A DNA stretch of 64,000 bases from Paraconiothyrium sp. Pb-2020 (lineage: Eukaryota; Ascomycota; Dothideomycetes; Pleosporales; Didymosphaeriaceae), in contig JAJUBI010000005.1 in NCBI GenBank assembly GCA_022419385.1, forward strand, positions 930,001 to 994,000, in the 5' to 3' direction. Shown here piece by piece: positions 42,900 through 54,574 of the stretch. How positions within the stretch are numbered: the stretch's first letter is position 1; each line of letters opens with the position of its first letter. Below the pieces are notes generated by a model, which saw only the letters and a list, made by a program, of their open reading frames with translations, had not been told where the DNA came from and did not search any database. Position numbers and translations under genes: made by a program.

Positions 42900-45245
42900 C
42901 TAGTGGTATCTGGTCTGTCTGATCTCACGCCTGAGTGGTCGTCGCTCTGCATCCCGATCGCGCTCCCCGTATCGTCGGCTTTCGACCTCTCGCTCTCGGC
43001 GGCCCTGGCTGCTGCGTCCGCTCTTGACAGAAACTTCTTCGGCTTCACGTCTGGCTGAACCCGCGAGCATCGAGTTCCTGCTGCCCCTAACACTGCCTTT
43101 CTCGCTACGATAGACACCATCTTCCCCACGTTGGCCGCCGATAACAATATCGGCCATGCCATCTTCCGCAGGGTTGATTTGGAGGGTTCGACCTTCCATG
43201 TCACCGTTGAAAGAAAGACTTAGAGGGGCGGAGGCATCGACGCGAAGGCGGATTTCACCGTTGTTGTTGCCGTTAGTAACTGTCGTACGAGCTGACTGGC
43301 TGATGCGAGTTTTGCGATCGGGGTCCGATGGTACACGTGACGCGCGCTGTTTGGCAACTTTGTGGACCTGCTCAGTCAAGGGTTCATAGGTTCCGCGTGT
43401 GCGTTGCTGGTATGCTTCGACATCGTCCACCAGCTGGGCAGTTTCTCTTCCTCTTCCGGTCAAGTACTCGGAGCGCTTGATGGAGTCTGTTCGCCGGCGA
43501 GGAGGTCTTTCAGTGACGAGGATGGCATCCTCTTCTTCACCGCGATAGACCTTCGAACGACGACGTCGACGGCGTTCCTCTAGCTCGGAGTCATATTCAT
43601 CTTCGTACTGCGGCTCGTAGGCCCGATCATATGCTTGAACGGATTGGCGACGGCTGGTCCTTGGGTTTTCGACCAGTACCCTGGCATGGGGCGTGTCGTA
43701 GGCCGACTGTGTCGCACGCTTGGGTGGCCCAGGACGACTAGTCGAGATCGACCGCGAAGGCGGTGCAGTATTGACACGGGATGCTTTGTTGTCCCTCTCC
43801 CTGGGACGTTCTGGCAACATCTGTGACTGAGACACAGATTGGCGACGTTCACGGCGATCATTGTATACCTGGGTGACCTGAGTAGTCTTGGCGTGGCGAA
43901 GGACAGGCCGCTGCTCTTTCTTCGATTTACTCTTGAGCTGGGGCGGTGGCATAAGCTGCTTCGGTGGAGGTGCAATGGGGACTTCCTCTTCAGATGAAGA
44001 TTCGTATTCCTCGGAGCTCTCAGAATCGTCATGTGCCGTTTGCTTAAGGGCCTTCATAGGAAAACGCTCCTGCCTGGCACTTTGAGGAGCGTTGCCGTAG
44101 CGAGCGGACGGCATCTGCTCCGCTTTATTGTTCTCGTACGTAACCATTGCCGGCCCAAATCCAGACACGGGCCTGCGTGCGTGGAAGCTGGGAGGATTGC
44201 GGGCCGACAGCGACGGCCTCTGTTGTTCGTAGGGCGGTGATGTCTGGGACATGTGCTGCGCCTGAGCTTGAGCCATTGGATGGCCGCCCTGATAGTCCCC
44301 CTGATAGAAATTGGACGGAGGGGTGCCCATCATGAATGGCGGCATCTGGGGATGGTGTTGACGTGGCTGTGGCATCGAGTATTGAGCGGACATGGAGGGT
44401 GGAGGGCCGAAGTCTTGAGGCGGACTAGGGTATGGTGCGGGCATACCCGGCACATAGTAGTTTGAGCCAGGATCTCCGTGGTAGCTCATGGGACGGCGAG
44501 CAGTCGACGAGACGCGTGGGCGTGTCTGGGCGGGTTGCACCATGGTTGAACCAAGCCTGTAGGGAGCAGGTTGGCGATTATAAGTCGGAGAGGGCGGAGA
44601 GGTGTAAGTGGACGGTGCGGGATCCGAGCGCTGGGATCGCACATCGAAAGGGGGATAGTTGAGGTCGAGGCCAGAGTCCACCGCGAGTGATTCGCGTCTG
44701 CCACGTCGCGGAGGGCGTGCATTGGGCCCACAGGTGGTGCAATTGGGGTCTCTGCACTCGCGATCATCTCGTTCATCTGGTGTTTGTGTGACGGTAGGTC
44801 TCCGAGTAGCAGCTGGTCGTTGTTTGGAGGCAGTCGAGTTGTTACGCTGCAACGGCTTGCGCGGGCTCTCGGTAGGCTTCCTCCGGTCCTCGACAACGGT
44901 CGGGCGTCGCCTGGAGGTGGCGGGGCTCGGAGGAGGCATGGAGGCAGCGCTCGAGGGGGCAGTGGAGGTTTGCGACATCTTCGCACTTGGGACCGAATCA
45001 GCGCTGCTCATGGTCCCGGCGGTGTGGCTGGAATACCCAGAGTCGCTCTGGAGGTCGATGTGAACCCCCTTCTCCTTGTCTGCTGGGGGCTTGTCTGTGC
45101 CCAAGTCAGATGGATGGGAGCGTTTTGCAGCGACATTGGCGGCAGGCGAGCGACGGAACGACTCGAGGACGGGGTCCTCGCTGTCGTCCGAGTGGTAGTC
45201 CTCGACGGTCGGGTTGAGGTCGCGGTCGCTCAACGAGGCGGCCAT
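42900..45245 (-). CDS. Large disordered fungal protein, 781 aa
   Basis: Single exon from the ATG at 45245. Most of the protein is low-complexity (Ser, Pro, Arg, Gln), with Pro/Gln/Tyr-rich stretches at about 215-350 and several Arg-rich blocks (ERRRRRRSKVYRGEEEDA near 550). Notable islands are SDSGYSSHTAGT near residue 68, a Cys knuckle CRDPNCTTCGP near 165 that could bind a metal, and a C-terminal segment with a beta-like pattern, IRLRVDASAPLSLSFNGDME, then GRTLQINPAEDGMADIVIGG. The latter is the only part that looks folded. Disordered proteins with this C-terminal element are conserved in filamentous ascomycetes, but I cannot name a function. Nuclear localisation is plausible from the basic clusters. 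A (GAGCA)6 tract lies 226 bases upstream of the start. Confidence 0.75.
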   Translation of the reverse strand: MAASLSDRDLNPTVEDYHSDDSEDPVLESFRRSPAANVAAKRSHPSDLGTDKPPADKEKGVHIDLQSDSGYSSHTAGTMSSADSVPSAKMSQTSTAPSSAASMPPPSPATSRRRPTVVEDRRKPTESPRKPLQRNNSTASKQRPAATRRPTVTQTPDERDDRECRDPNCTTCGPNARPPRRGRRESLAVDSGLDLNYPPFDVRSQRSDPAPSTYTSPPSPTYNRQPAPYRLGSTMVQPAQTRPRVSSTARRPMSYHGDPGSNYYVPGMPAPYPSPPQDFGPPPSMSAQYSMPQPRQHHPQMPPFMMGTPPSNFYQGDYQGGHPMAQAQAQHMSQTSPPYEQQRPSLSARNPPSFHARRPVSGFGPAMVTYENNKAEQMPSARYGNAPQSARQERFPMKALKQTAHDDSESSEEYESSSEEEVPIAPPPKQLMPPPQLKSKSKKEQRPVLRHAKTTQVTQVYNDRRERRQSVSQSQMLPERPRERDNKASRVNTAPPSRSISTSRPGPPKRATQSAYDTPHARVLVENPRTSRRQSVQAYDRAYEPQYEDEYDSELEERRRRRRSKVYRGEEEDAILVTERPPRRRTDSIKRSEYLTGRGRETAQLVDDVEAYQQRTRGTYEPLTEQVHKVAKQRASRVPSDPDRKTRISQSARTTVTNGNNNGEIRLRVDASAPLSLSFNGDMEGRTLQINPAEDGMADIVIGGQRGEDGVYRSEKGSVRGSRNSMLAGSARREAEEVSVKSGRSSQGRREREVESRRYGERDRDAERRPLRREIRQTRYH

Positions 45246-45470
45246 GGCAACGGCGTGGTGTCGCTGACAGCGTCGGGCTGTCGTGGCGTGGTGGTGGTTG
45301 TGAGGCAGGTGCGGGCGCCCAAGGCTGGGACGGGAGGATATCGATTACGGCTAATGGAAATGTGGCCCGGCCGATCACTCACGGGGCAGCCTCGAGTGCG
45401 GAGAGAAGAGAGGGTAGAAGGATGCGTGGGATTGACTCATAGCAGGTAAGCTGGCACTGTGGAGGGCGGA

Positions 45471-45500
45471 GAGCAGAGCAGAGCAGAGCAGAGCAGAGCA
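45471..45500. repeat. Pentanucleotide tandem repeat (GAGCA)6
   Basis: Six perfect copies of GAGCA in a row, flanked by unrelated sequence. It lies upstream of the disordered-protein gene, probably in its promoter or leader, and is expected to vary in copy number between strains. Confidence 0.9.
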
Positions 45501-45841
45501 CACTGGGGTTGGCGGGGATGCGAGGGAATGAAGAGGAGAGGCAGGCAGCGCGTGCAAAAAGAGCTCAGGCTGGAATGACGACGCCGGACTGCGACAGAGC
45601 ACAGGCGGGCCGCCGAGTTTACGGAATTTTTCAGTACGGAGGAGGCATTGGGCTGAGGCGCCGGGGTGTGCATGAATCTAGTTGTACTCTAACAGGCGCG
45701 GCTAGCAGAGGGTTGGGCAGCGAACGGCCGGGAGCAAGGTATGCTATGGTTCACTGCTGCAGCGGCGCGACTCCACTCTGCCGTCTGGCTCGAGGCAACG
45801 GAGGCGTCTTGCGACTGACTTCAGCCCATCCGCTGGCTGCT

Positions 45842-45962
45842 GGCTGCTGCTGCTGGCGCTGCGCATTCCAGAGGATTCGGCCATGGGGTGACTCGGCAAC
45901 GACCATGCAGCAGCAGCCGTGATTGACGCCTGGCGAGCGGACGAGTGGCAGCAGCAGCAGCC
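45842..45962. repeat. CTG/CAG-rich inverted repeat
   Basis: GGCTGCTGCTGCTG (45842-45855) and CAGCAGCAGCAGCC (45949-45962) are perfect 14-base complements separated by 93 bases. A third CAG run lies at 45907-45917. The arms could form a hairpin in DNA or RNA. A functional role is not shown. Confidence 0.6.
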
Positions 45963-48900
45963 GGCGAACGGGCTGTCCTGGCCAGGGCAATATGCGTGTC
46001 CAGTGCCATTGATTGCCGGCGGCGTGCAAAAGCCCATAGTCTCGTCGTTGGTCTGGATACAGCAGTGCGACTCCCTGAGGGCGATCTCGCGACTCATGGC
46101 CATGTGCGTAATAGTCGTCTGCCGGCTCGATTGGCTCGCCCGCGGCTGTTTGCAGATGGGGTGCAGCCATGCCATTCCACTCGCCAATGGAGAGGCATAG
46201 GAGGATGGATGGCCCTCGAGACGGCTGCTGAAACCTCTCGCTCGCTCTCGCTGCCGTTCCGGGAGTGCCCGCGCGCCGTGACGGAGTCGCTCTGCACGCA
46301 CGCTTCCAGCCAGACGTCGCCCTCACCGCCTCTTGGACTTCTGCTTCTGGGCTTACACATGAAGCCCTAGCCCACACCAGAGCGGCCGCTAGCCCTAGTG
46401 GATGCCGTGATGTTTGGACGCCCCGGCTTAGCTCGTCGCCCCGCAACTCCACCGCCAACGACAACTGTTCGCGCATCGCATGCTAGACTGCAAGCCGTAT
46501 GCCTTTCTCTGCTCGATCCGCCCGTCTGGTCGCCGACGCTGGTGTGCACACGCAATCCGCCGGCGACGGCCCTCTCCACGTCAGGAGCGCCGCACGTGCA
46601 CCTGCATGAAGCAGGAACCACCCGTTGACCCGCTGACAACGCACCTCCCACCTCGCTGTTCATATCGCACGTCTGTTGAGCCCAGCGCTGCCCTCGCCAC
46701 CCACCGCCCGCTGACAGCAGCATGCTACACGTGGTCTTACTGGACATGCGCCCCCTTCACCCATTCTGGCGCTTGTTCGGCGGGTCTGCATCCGCCGTAG
46801 TCCAACTATATAGAGACACCTGTATTCCGTGTAACCCGCCTCGTCTTTAACCTCGCTCGCTAGGCCGCACCATCTCTCGACATCCGGTCAGTCCCTAGTC
46901 GCCATTTCATTCGTCGTCCTCCACACAAGGCATACTTGTGGCGATTCGCAGTACCAGCACAGTGAGGTGCGGAAAAACCAGCGCCAGCTATCCATCGTCC
47001 GACACAGCATCTGCGAGAGACGTTAATCGTGAGCCGAGGTCAATGGTGGCGTGTCAAACTGAGGGGGAACTTCCACGTTCCGATGCCTGCATGTCAGATA
47101 GAGTTCAAGAAGCCGCACGCGCTACGACTTCCAATGCTGATGCATTTCTTCTTCAGGCGACGGACATATTCGACCTCTCTTGGTCAAGTCCCTGCGTCCC
47201 TCAATCCGTCCAAGTGCGAAGCAGTGCTATGTTGACGCAGATAGGCGTTGTTCGGTGCACTGCTCCGTCTGTCCACCTTCACGACTTCTCGTCCAGTGTG
47301 CCCACACCTTCAATTCAGATTTGCAATGACGTCGCTGCATTGTACTACCGTGGCCTTCTTGGGGCGTAGGCATTCGCTCGCAGATCGACAGCCCAAGGAA
47401 CACGTACTACCCGAGCATTTCACCCGTCTGCTCCCATGCTCAACCCGGTTTTCAACTCCAGTGGTACAACTTTTATCTCGACAGGGCTTATGGCTAGTGT
47501 CGTGAACCAGCATTGACAGCATGGCCGACGCGGACTACTCCGTCTACTGATGATAGGCGTGTCGCAACAGACAGCTTTCGTGGATGATGAGTTCCGTACC
47601 TCCACAAATTAACATCACGAGCAACTGCTGTCATGGAAACTGTCAGCCTCAATCTCCTGATTAGGAAGAGAGATCTATGGCTTAAGCCACGATCGGGTTG
47701 CTCTGCCCTTCATGGCGATATCGGCATTTTGTACGACACTGACAACCTGGTACTTTATTTGCATGCAAGGCAGATGGCAATATCTGACCGTCACCTATCT
47801 CAAGCACACTTTATCCTATCAGGACTAAATTTTAAGGAGCGACCCTGGAGGCACCGCGTAGGTGTCCACAGTATCTAAGTGCTATGCCCAGGACTTTCTC
47901 CTTGGATAGGCCTCCCAGACATTGTGTCGACTTAGGCTCATGAAAGTAAGTCTGGTCATGTGATCTAGGGTAAACATAGGTTGGGTCTCTCTACCGAGCA
48001 GCCCCGCCGAACATGTCACGAACGAGGGGGTCCACAAAGACTTTCGCACAGCAAAATTATGTTCTTCGAGCGAGTTTATCATGTATTATTTCTTACTTTT
48101 TCATACTACACAGGCTTTGCATACACGAGCTCTACAGCAATCCCTCAAACCGCTCTTGACACAGCTCTTTCCAACTTTCCTTGTGCCAATCATACACGTC
48201 TGACTCACTTCACATTTTTCTAACCTCCCCACTTCTGGACGATCTGCTAAATTCGCTGCCCGAATCAACGATTGGGTTCCAAAAAGACGGGATGAGGCTC
48301 CGTTGCAGCCCAGCGGTATCCACCCTTGTGCGTGATGCGCTTTGCATCAAGCCCAACGTGGACCCACACCGGCGCCTATTTTGGGCTGCTCCATACCTCT
48401 ACACCAACACCATGTTTTTCGCCTCCACGCCACATGGCTGTACATTGGCCCAAATGATATGAGTAAGGTTGCTTCGTAGGGCTCAAAGGTGGAGGATCTG
48501 CAACACGAGCACGGAATGGGCCTTGCGCTCCACCTGCGCGGCCGGAAATTGGATGGCTGCCGATGCGTCGGACTTTGGGAAAACGTGGCAAAGAGTTTGA
48601 GATTGAATACGTATGCGTATACGTGGGTACGCCACTCGTGATTGGGATTCAGGGTGTCCGTTTTGCAAGATCCGAACTGCTGGGTCTTTCACTGTCGGTG
48701 GGCTTGGCGGTGGGCTTTGACTGACTGGAACAGGATGTATAGCTGCGGCGCAGTCCGGATCCACAAGCAAGTGGATTAGTTGCTGTGAGCTAAGTGCTGG
48801 GCTGATCGGTTCAAGGGTCTGCTTCCCAAGTATGCTGTGTCGGTGCAGAGGAGGGGCACAGTCGTGTATGTGAGTCTGAAGTACCCCAGGATACGCTTTA

Positions 48901-49449
48901 CCAAGATAGGCTTTGAAGAGGCTGGGCACGACCTCGTATGTACAGCGTTCTGTCGAGCTTTACAATTACGTCTTATGTGCGATACAATAACTTCGATGGA
49001 ACTATGCCCTGGTTTCATGGCGTCGCAGTACGATAGATCTGCATGCTTACTTCAACGTCAAAGCCACAAAATTTTACTACAAGATCGTTTGCATTCCAGC
49101 GGTCTTCTATGCATCGTCCGACGAATTCACTCAGGAAGCGAGCATCATGCGGTAGGATCCGGACGAGCATTGAACCTGTTCTATCGACGTTATAGTACAC
49201 GCTCGTGGGACGGTGTGCCAGGTAAATACCGGCGGAATATTCATTCCCGTATACAGTGGCGAGGACAGTATGTCCTCACTCCCTACTCGGATCCAGAAGC
49301 ACACAAGCCCTCCTTCACCACCAGACCGTGACTGGATGCTAGTCCATATCCTGCGAAGAAGGTAAAACTACAGTATTAGAAACGAAAGGTATGGTATGAT
49401 AATAAACCGCTAAACGACGAAGCACCCTCCACCAGCTCTTTCCCTTCAC

Positions 49450-50849
49450 TCACTGCAGCTCATGTCTCTGATGGGCCTGCGCAGCCGCAACCTTTACGTC
49501 GGTGGGCACAGTATCCATCCGGGGATTCCCTCCAATCTCCGGCGGGTCGGAATGCGCCTCGTGCACTTGCGCGTACTTCACCATGCCGGTCTCGTCGTAC
49601 CCTGGGGGATACGGATTGCCTACCCTTCGTCTTCGGAACAAGAACCATCCGAAGAGTAGGCCGAGGAGGAGGGCGCAGGGAATGCCGACGCCCATGCCGA
49701 CTTTGGCGCCGGTGGAGAGACCGCCCGAACTTGAGGTTGGTTGCGCCTCGCCTGCGGACGCTGCAGCGCCCGTGGAAGCTGCAGTGTTGGAGGGTGTACC
49801 TGAGCTTTGCCCTGTTTGCCCTGAAGGGTTTGTTGTTGATGTGACTGTTGATGTCACTGCGGCGGTGGGGTTCACGTTTACGGATCGGAGCATCGCAACG
49901 TCGGAGCTTTGGAACATCACTACTATGCCGTTTGCAAATGCGTGCGATGCACCGGCCGAGTATATGCCTGCCGGGCCACATGTCAGCTTCGGCTGTCTCT
50001 ACAACATCAATGGGGGTCGACTTACTGGTGCTCACCGGGCCGATGCTGAGGGTGCCGAACTCGTCATTGCCAGGAACGACGTATTTTAATGTTTGGTCCA
50101 GCTTTATGGTCGACGTACATACGTGTCCCTCGGTGTAATATAGGAAGCCACTGCATCGTGTCAGTGTCGAGGTCGATGTGCGTTCAGTGTATCGCGATTG
50201 GACTTACGAGGGACAGCAGAGTATGGCAGTGGTTTCAGTACCCACAGCCATAGACGTTAACTCGTTCTTATACGGTATGCCGCCGTCCGTGTATGTGTTG
50301 ACTTTTGTCCAGTCTGTTGGGCAGATTGCTGGACTGTCTATGACCCGTAATGGTCAGTGTCTTGCACTGCTTCGCCTCGTTCTTAAAGCAAAGAAACTTA
50401 CAGTAGTACAGGTCCCATGCACTTGCTGGCTTGATGTCATCGTACTTGAGGGTTCCCATGGGGTAACACGCGGTGTCCACAACGCCTGCCGCGCCCCAGC
50501 CATAGTACATGTTGTTGTCTAATGACATTGTGTTCGAACATGATGGCGCCGGCTCCCAGTACTTTGTGATCGGTCCGCGGTTGAAGCTTTCTATGGACGC
50601 CGGGTTCGTGATCATCGACGTCGCCGGTGCCGTCGAACTGGGGTTTTCATCCGACATCTTGAAAATCGACTATAAAGACTGTCCCGTGCGCAATATTGAT
50701 TTCAACAAAGGTAATGACAGTGTCGAGGAGGTGATCAGTATCACCGTATGATCGTGTCCTGAGGAATCTCGTCCTGGCCACGGGGGACGGCTTACAGAAA
50801 ACGTTGAGACGAGTCGCACGAGAGCAAGCGAAGGGAGGAGGAATACCAT
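49450..50849 (-). CDS. Secretory-pathway single-pass membrane protein, 360 aa
   Basis: Five exons, joined by phase: 50849-50796, 50657-50402, 50337-50208, 50150-50026 and 49967-49450. All introns have GT..AG ends (GTAAGC, GTAAGT, GTAAGT, GTAAGT donors). Exon 1 alone encodes a signal peptide (MVFLLPSLALVRLVSTFS). The ectodomain holds CSNTMSLDNNMYYGWGAAG, then SPAICPTDW, CCPSGFLYYTEGHVC and a Ser/Thr/Ala-rich stalk. A Gly-rich lead-in and one membrane segment (VGIPCALLLGLLFGWFLF) follow at about residues 275-292, then RRRR and a cytosolic tail of about 65 residues. The Cys-rich head, Ser/Thr stalk and single TM recall fungal cell-wall/surface sensor-like proteins, but no WSC or named domain is recognised. 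The ligand and role are unknown. Confidence 0.75.
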
Positions 50850-52483
50850 GCAGCAGACACGCGAGCTATTGATTCTCGGGACGACGAGAGGACCTGGGCC
50901 TGTGCTGACTGTAGAGGGGCCAAAGCGTAGCAGGGCGTAACGGGGCGGACATCCTACGGGTGCCTCAGCCTGCGACAGTTGCGAGAGAATCGTCCAATGG
51001 ATTGCGCACGGAATTAGTCCGCTGTCCGCAGGTGTAGTAAAATCGTTGATAATCTCCTACTCGCAAGTCCATCATGCAAGGTATTAGGCCGGATGCTTGA
51101 TGAAAAATGCGGTACAAGTATGTGAGGTATGTATCTAGACGGAGCTTGCCTACGGGCATTGTAAGTCTGTGGCAGAGCGCAGCCGTTGGCCCCGCAATTA
51201 CGCCCCGGCGGCTAGATGCTTTCTCCTTCCTTACTACAAGCGGATAGTATTTGTCAAGGGGCGTTAGACATTTCGGGATCGCACGCTGTTCATGGCTTAA
51301 TGTGTTACCGTTTCGGCCCCCATCGCCTACCACTAGCGGCTCTATCTGATTTAAGCTTACCCCAAAGAGTCTTGATTGGCCAAGAGTGACATTAGCGAAG
51401 GCTGGAACCTGGGTCGAACGAGAGGCAACGTCGAAGCACGGTCTTTACCAGCTGAGTTGCGAGATGAGATAGACTTGGACCCCTACACAAGTGGGCACGC
51501 TAGAGTTATGACAAGTCATGAACCAGTGCGTAGGTTTAGAGCCATGGAAGGGTACTATATCAGTCAATGCGTGTGCAGATGCTGAGAGATGAGAAGTGAT
51601 TCAAGACAATGCACATCACGATCACTTACAAAGGTTGTGTTTACTCGTCGACACATGATATGTTGCAAGGTGAAGTTCAAGGCGTACGCCAGCGCAACAA
51701 AATGGCACGTGCGCAGGCCCTGGTAACAAATCATGCCTTACCATCGGGTTGTTTTTGGCTCCCGCTATTGCCGTAGACCCTTGTCCGTCCGTATCCGTAC
51801 CCACATCGTGTTTGAAGTCTCAATGGTACTTAAAGTCAAAGATGGCCCGGTGATTGTCACAAAAAGACCTCGTAGACTGTTCGTAGAGTACAGGTGAAAC
51901 AGTTGTTGAAGGCTGAACGTCAGTAAGCACGCTTTGTGCACATGGGGATGAGAGCACACCGGTGATTGAGTTTATTGGAAAACCAAAGAGTAGCGATGCG
52001 TTGCCTCTCACGTTAAATGAGGGTCAGACATAAGCTTATCATCGATTAGAAAGTTTGGTGAATCATATCTACCATAACATACTCTAGGGTAACTCAATGC
52101 ATAGTAGGAGCCAATAGTTGGAGAAAACTCCGTAAGCCATTGTTAACATTTTCACGAGATGATACTCTCCAAAGCTATAGTAAATGACATTATTGTTCCG
52201 TTGGGTGCGTTGAGGCTGAGTGGTGGCTTATTCGTCGGCGAAATCGGTTCCTCGGAGTTCGTATGTTGGAGTACCTGGGAACATGTTCGGACAGCAAGCC
52301 CATGAAGGTTCCCAAAGATCGAAGTACATGTTCTTGCCGAAAAGAAAACCTCTGTACCGCATTCGCTGGTGATCTTTCTGCTCAATTTGAACTTATTGTA
52401 CTGTATCACTCAGTTCATCCCTTATCGCATCTTGTGCATACTGATCTTCCTAAACATATACTCTAGACAATGAACGACAGCCC
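50850..52483. other. Intergenic, 1.6 kb
   Basis: No supported gene. Short overlapping ORFs occur (122 codons minus at 50965-51333 is the longest). AT content rises after 51.8 kb. No tRNA, repeat or transposon was recognised. Confidence 0.4.
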
Positions 52484-54574
52484 TCAGTGGAATTTGTTCT
52501 TCTCGGCACCAACGTCGTTTTCCAGGAATACCTCAATCTTCTCGTCCATCTTATGGCCAATGTCATTACAAAATAGACACGCGATGATAGCGCAGACGCC
52601 AAAACTCAGAGAGCTCAGTGCCGTTGTGCGCAATCCAATAACGTAGCTTTGCGTGAAAGCCGCACCGGCTGCTGCGATGACTTCAGAGGTGATGCCTGGA
52701 ACTTTAGCAAGGGCTTCGGCTCCTAGCGGGAGAGCAGCGAGGAGCGCGGATACAGAAGAAGATGGAAGACCGGCGGCGGTTGCAGCAGCGGGGACTAAGC
52801 GGGCGGCATTGGTGGATTGGACGTTTGTGAGAATCGTGGTGTATACTAACGGTTGTGAGCAACCCAGAGTTCGAGAATCCGGTTTGTGCGTGCGACGGGA
52901 TGAGAAACGTACCAGAGATAGCGATAGCACCCCCTGCGAAACGAGACACACCAGCAAGGCCTCCAGAGATACCCAATTCCACTTGCGGAACGCCAAACTG
53001 GATGAAAGCAATGGAAAGATACTGTGCCCATCCGAACCCTGTCATTGATAGGAAAACGAAGGCTATCATCATGCCTTTCCTCTCCGGATTGCCAAGTGCA
53101 AGAAGTGCCCCAAACACAACCATAACAGTGACCGACGCGGTAAGAGTCCACTTCCAGTGACCGATCTTACTTCCAAATATCGTCAAGAGGGCAGCCCCAA
53201 AACAGAGCCCTAGCATTGTCAGTAAAAAGTTAATTATCGAGGGATAAAACTTCTCACCCAAGTGCTGCGGCAGCGTCAGCACAATCCCATACTTGAAGTC
53301 CGTGTTCGCATCCGTGAAAAACACTGCAATCATAGTTGGGTAGATAACATTAGTAGCATAATAAAACATCGTCACCACAAACCCGACAATGAACGGGAAC
53401 GTCAACTCCCTTCCCCTATCCCTCGTAAACACATGCGGTGGCGTAAGCGGCTGTTTTAGCTTCGCAAATGTCTCCCATAACGCGAACGCAACGAGACATG
53501 CAAAGCCACTGACAAGCGTGCCGATGACTTTGGGGGAGGAGGAGGGGAGCGTCGTGGTATAGACGATGCCGACGAGGATAAGGGTTGCGGAGAGGATGAA
53601 GAGGATGGCGCCGATGTAGTCGAGTTCTTTGAAGGCTTGTTTTGTGGGGAGGCCGCGGGGGTGTTTGGGTGGGAAGTAATAGAGGTAGAGGCCGAGGAAG
53701 GAGAAGAAGACGGCGATGGCGGGGGCGTAGAAGAGCCAGCGCCACTGGAGGATGGGTCAGTTGGTCTTGAGATCGTACGTCAGTCGTATGTGTGGACCGA
53801 CTTACGGAGTCTCCATGCTGTCCTGCAAATCTTCCTGCGACTGGTCCGACGACCACTGCGAAGTAAACACCAGCATCTACACTTCGTCAGGTTTTCGAAG
53901 TATTTTTGGTGAAGGGTTCTGTACCAGCAAGCACAATCGCTGCTGCACGCCATTTATTCGGCAGCAACTCGGGCAGCGCAAAAGCCGCAAGCTGAGCATT
54001 TCCTGCGCCCTACACTGATCAGCAACCTTCTCTCTCATCATGAGCATGGACTCACAAATCCAATCAGAGCCATAGCCGCCAGCATCGAAGTATTGTTCTT
54101 CGCAGAACCACCCACAATAAATCCAACAAACATAATCACGTTTCCAATCACAATGAACCACCTTCGACCGAACAAGTCGCTGTTGGCCCCGCAGACCATG
54201 AACGCGATCGTCACAGTCATGGTATACAAACTCACATAGAACGCTGCAGCGCTAGGATCTCCGAGCTGTGTTGCGGTGACGGTCTGGCACGCGCTGATGG
54301 CCGGGACGATCCAGAAACTAATACCGTAGGACAGGGACAGGATCCGCAGAGTTAATTAGCGCGCCATCGCATAGGGGAAGTGGAGGAAAGGTATGACACT
54401 TACAATAACCACACACCATGTCTTTAGAGTGACCTTGTATTGTATGCCGCTCTGTAAGTGATGCTCGGCTGGTAGTTCGTCGATATCTTTGGCTGTCAAG
54501 TCTGCAGATGGTTTCTCGATGTCTGCGAAACTGGATTGCCGCTCTACATCTGGTTTCTCTTGCAAAGCCGTCAT
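52484..54574 (-). CDS. MFS transporter of the TRI12/siderophore-drug efflux type, with a GG splice acceptor
   Basis: Exons by phase are 54574-54404, 54343-54056, 54009-53925, 53876-53806, 53744-52913 and 52845-52484, giving 602 aa. Introns 2-5 (46, 48, 61 and 67 nt) have GT..AG ends. Intron 1 (54403-54344) has GTAAGT and a GCTAAT branch site but ends in GCGG, not AG, just where the conserved ILSLSYGISFWIVPA begins. Family features are DLFGRRWF after helix 2, NKWRAAAIVLADAGVYFAVV, GPVAGRFAG and WRWLFYAPA, and 14 hydrophobic segments. The TRI12 (trichothecene efflux) family includes toxin, drug and siderophore exporters. The substrate is not visible. The N-terminal ~50 residues are acidic and cytosolic. 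If the GG acceptor is not used, the nearest in-phase AG would delete 20 residues of helix 1, probably destroying function. Confidence 0.8.

Larger units (their letters stand above)
45246..49449. other. Gene-poor 4.2-kb stretch
   Basis: No supported gene. The GC-rich part, 45.3-46.8 kb, is full of long overlapping ORFs (for example 45751-46476 minus and 45945-46370 plus) that arise from base composition. A TATA-like CTATATAGAG at about 46805 could mark a transcript start, but no coherent coding frame follows. From 47 kb the DNA is AT-richer, with short ORFs only. Confidence 0.45.

Noticed and set aside
44784..45449. 221-codon plus-strand ORF
   Set aside because: It lies opposite the start of the disordered-protein gene and reads as its shadow.
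45751..46476. 241-codon minus-strand ORF and overlapping ORFs
   Set aside because: CAG-rich low-complexity DNA open in several frames at once. No family resemblance and no splice signals.
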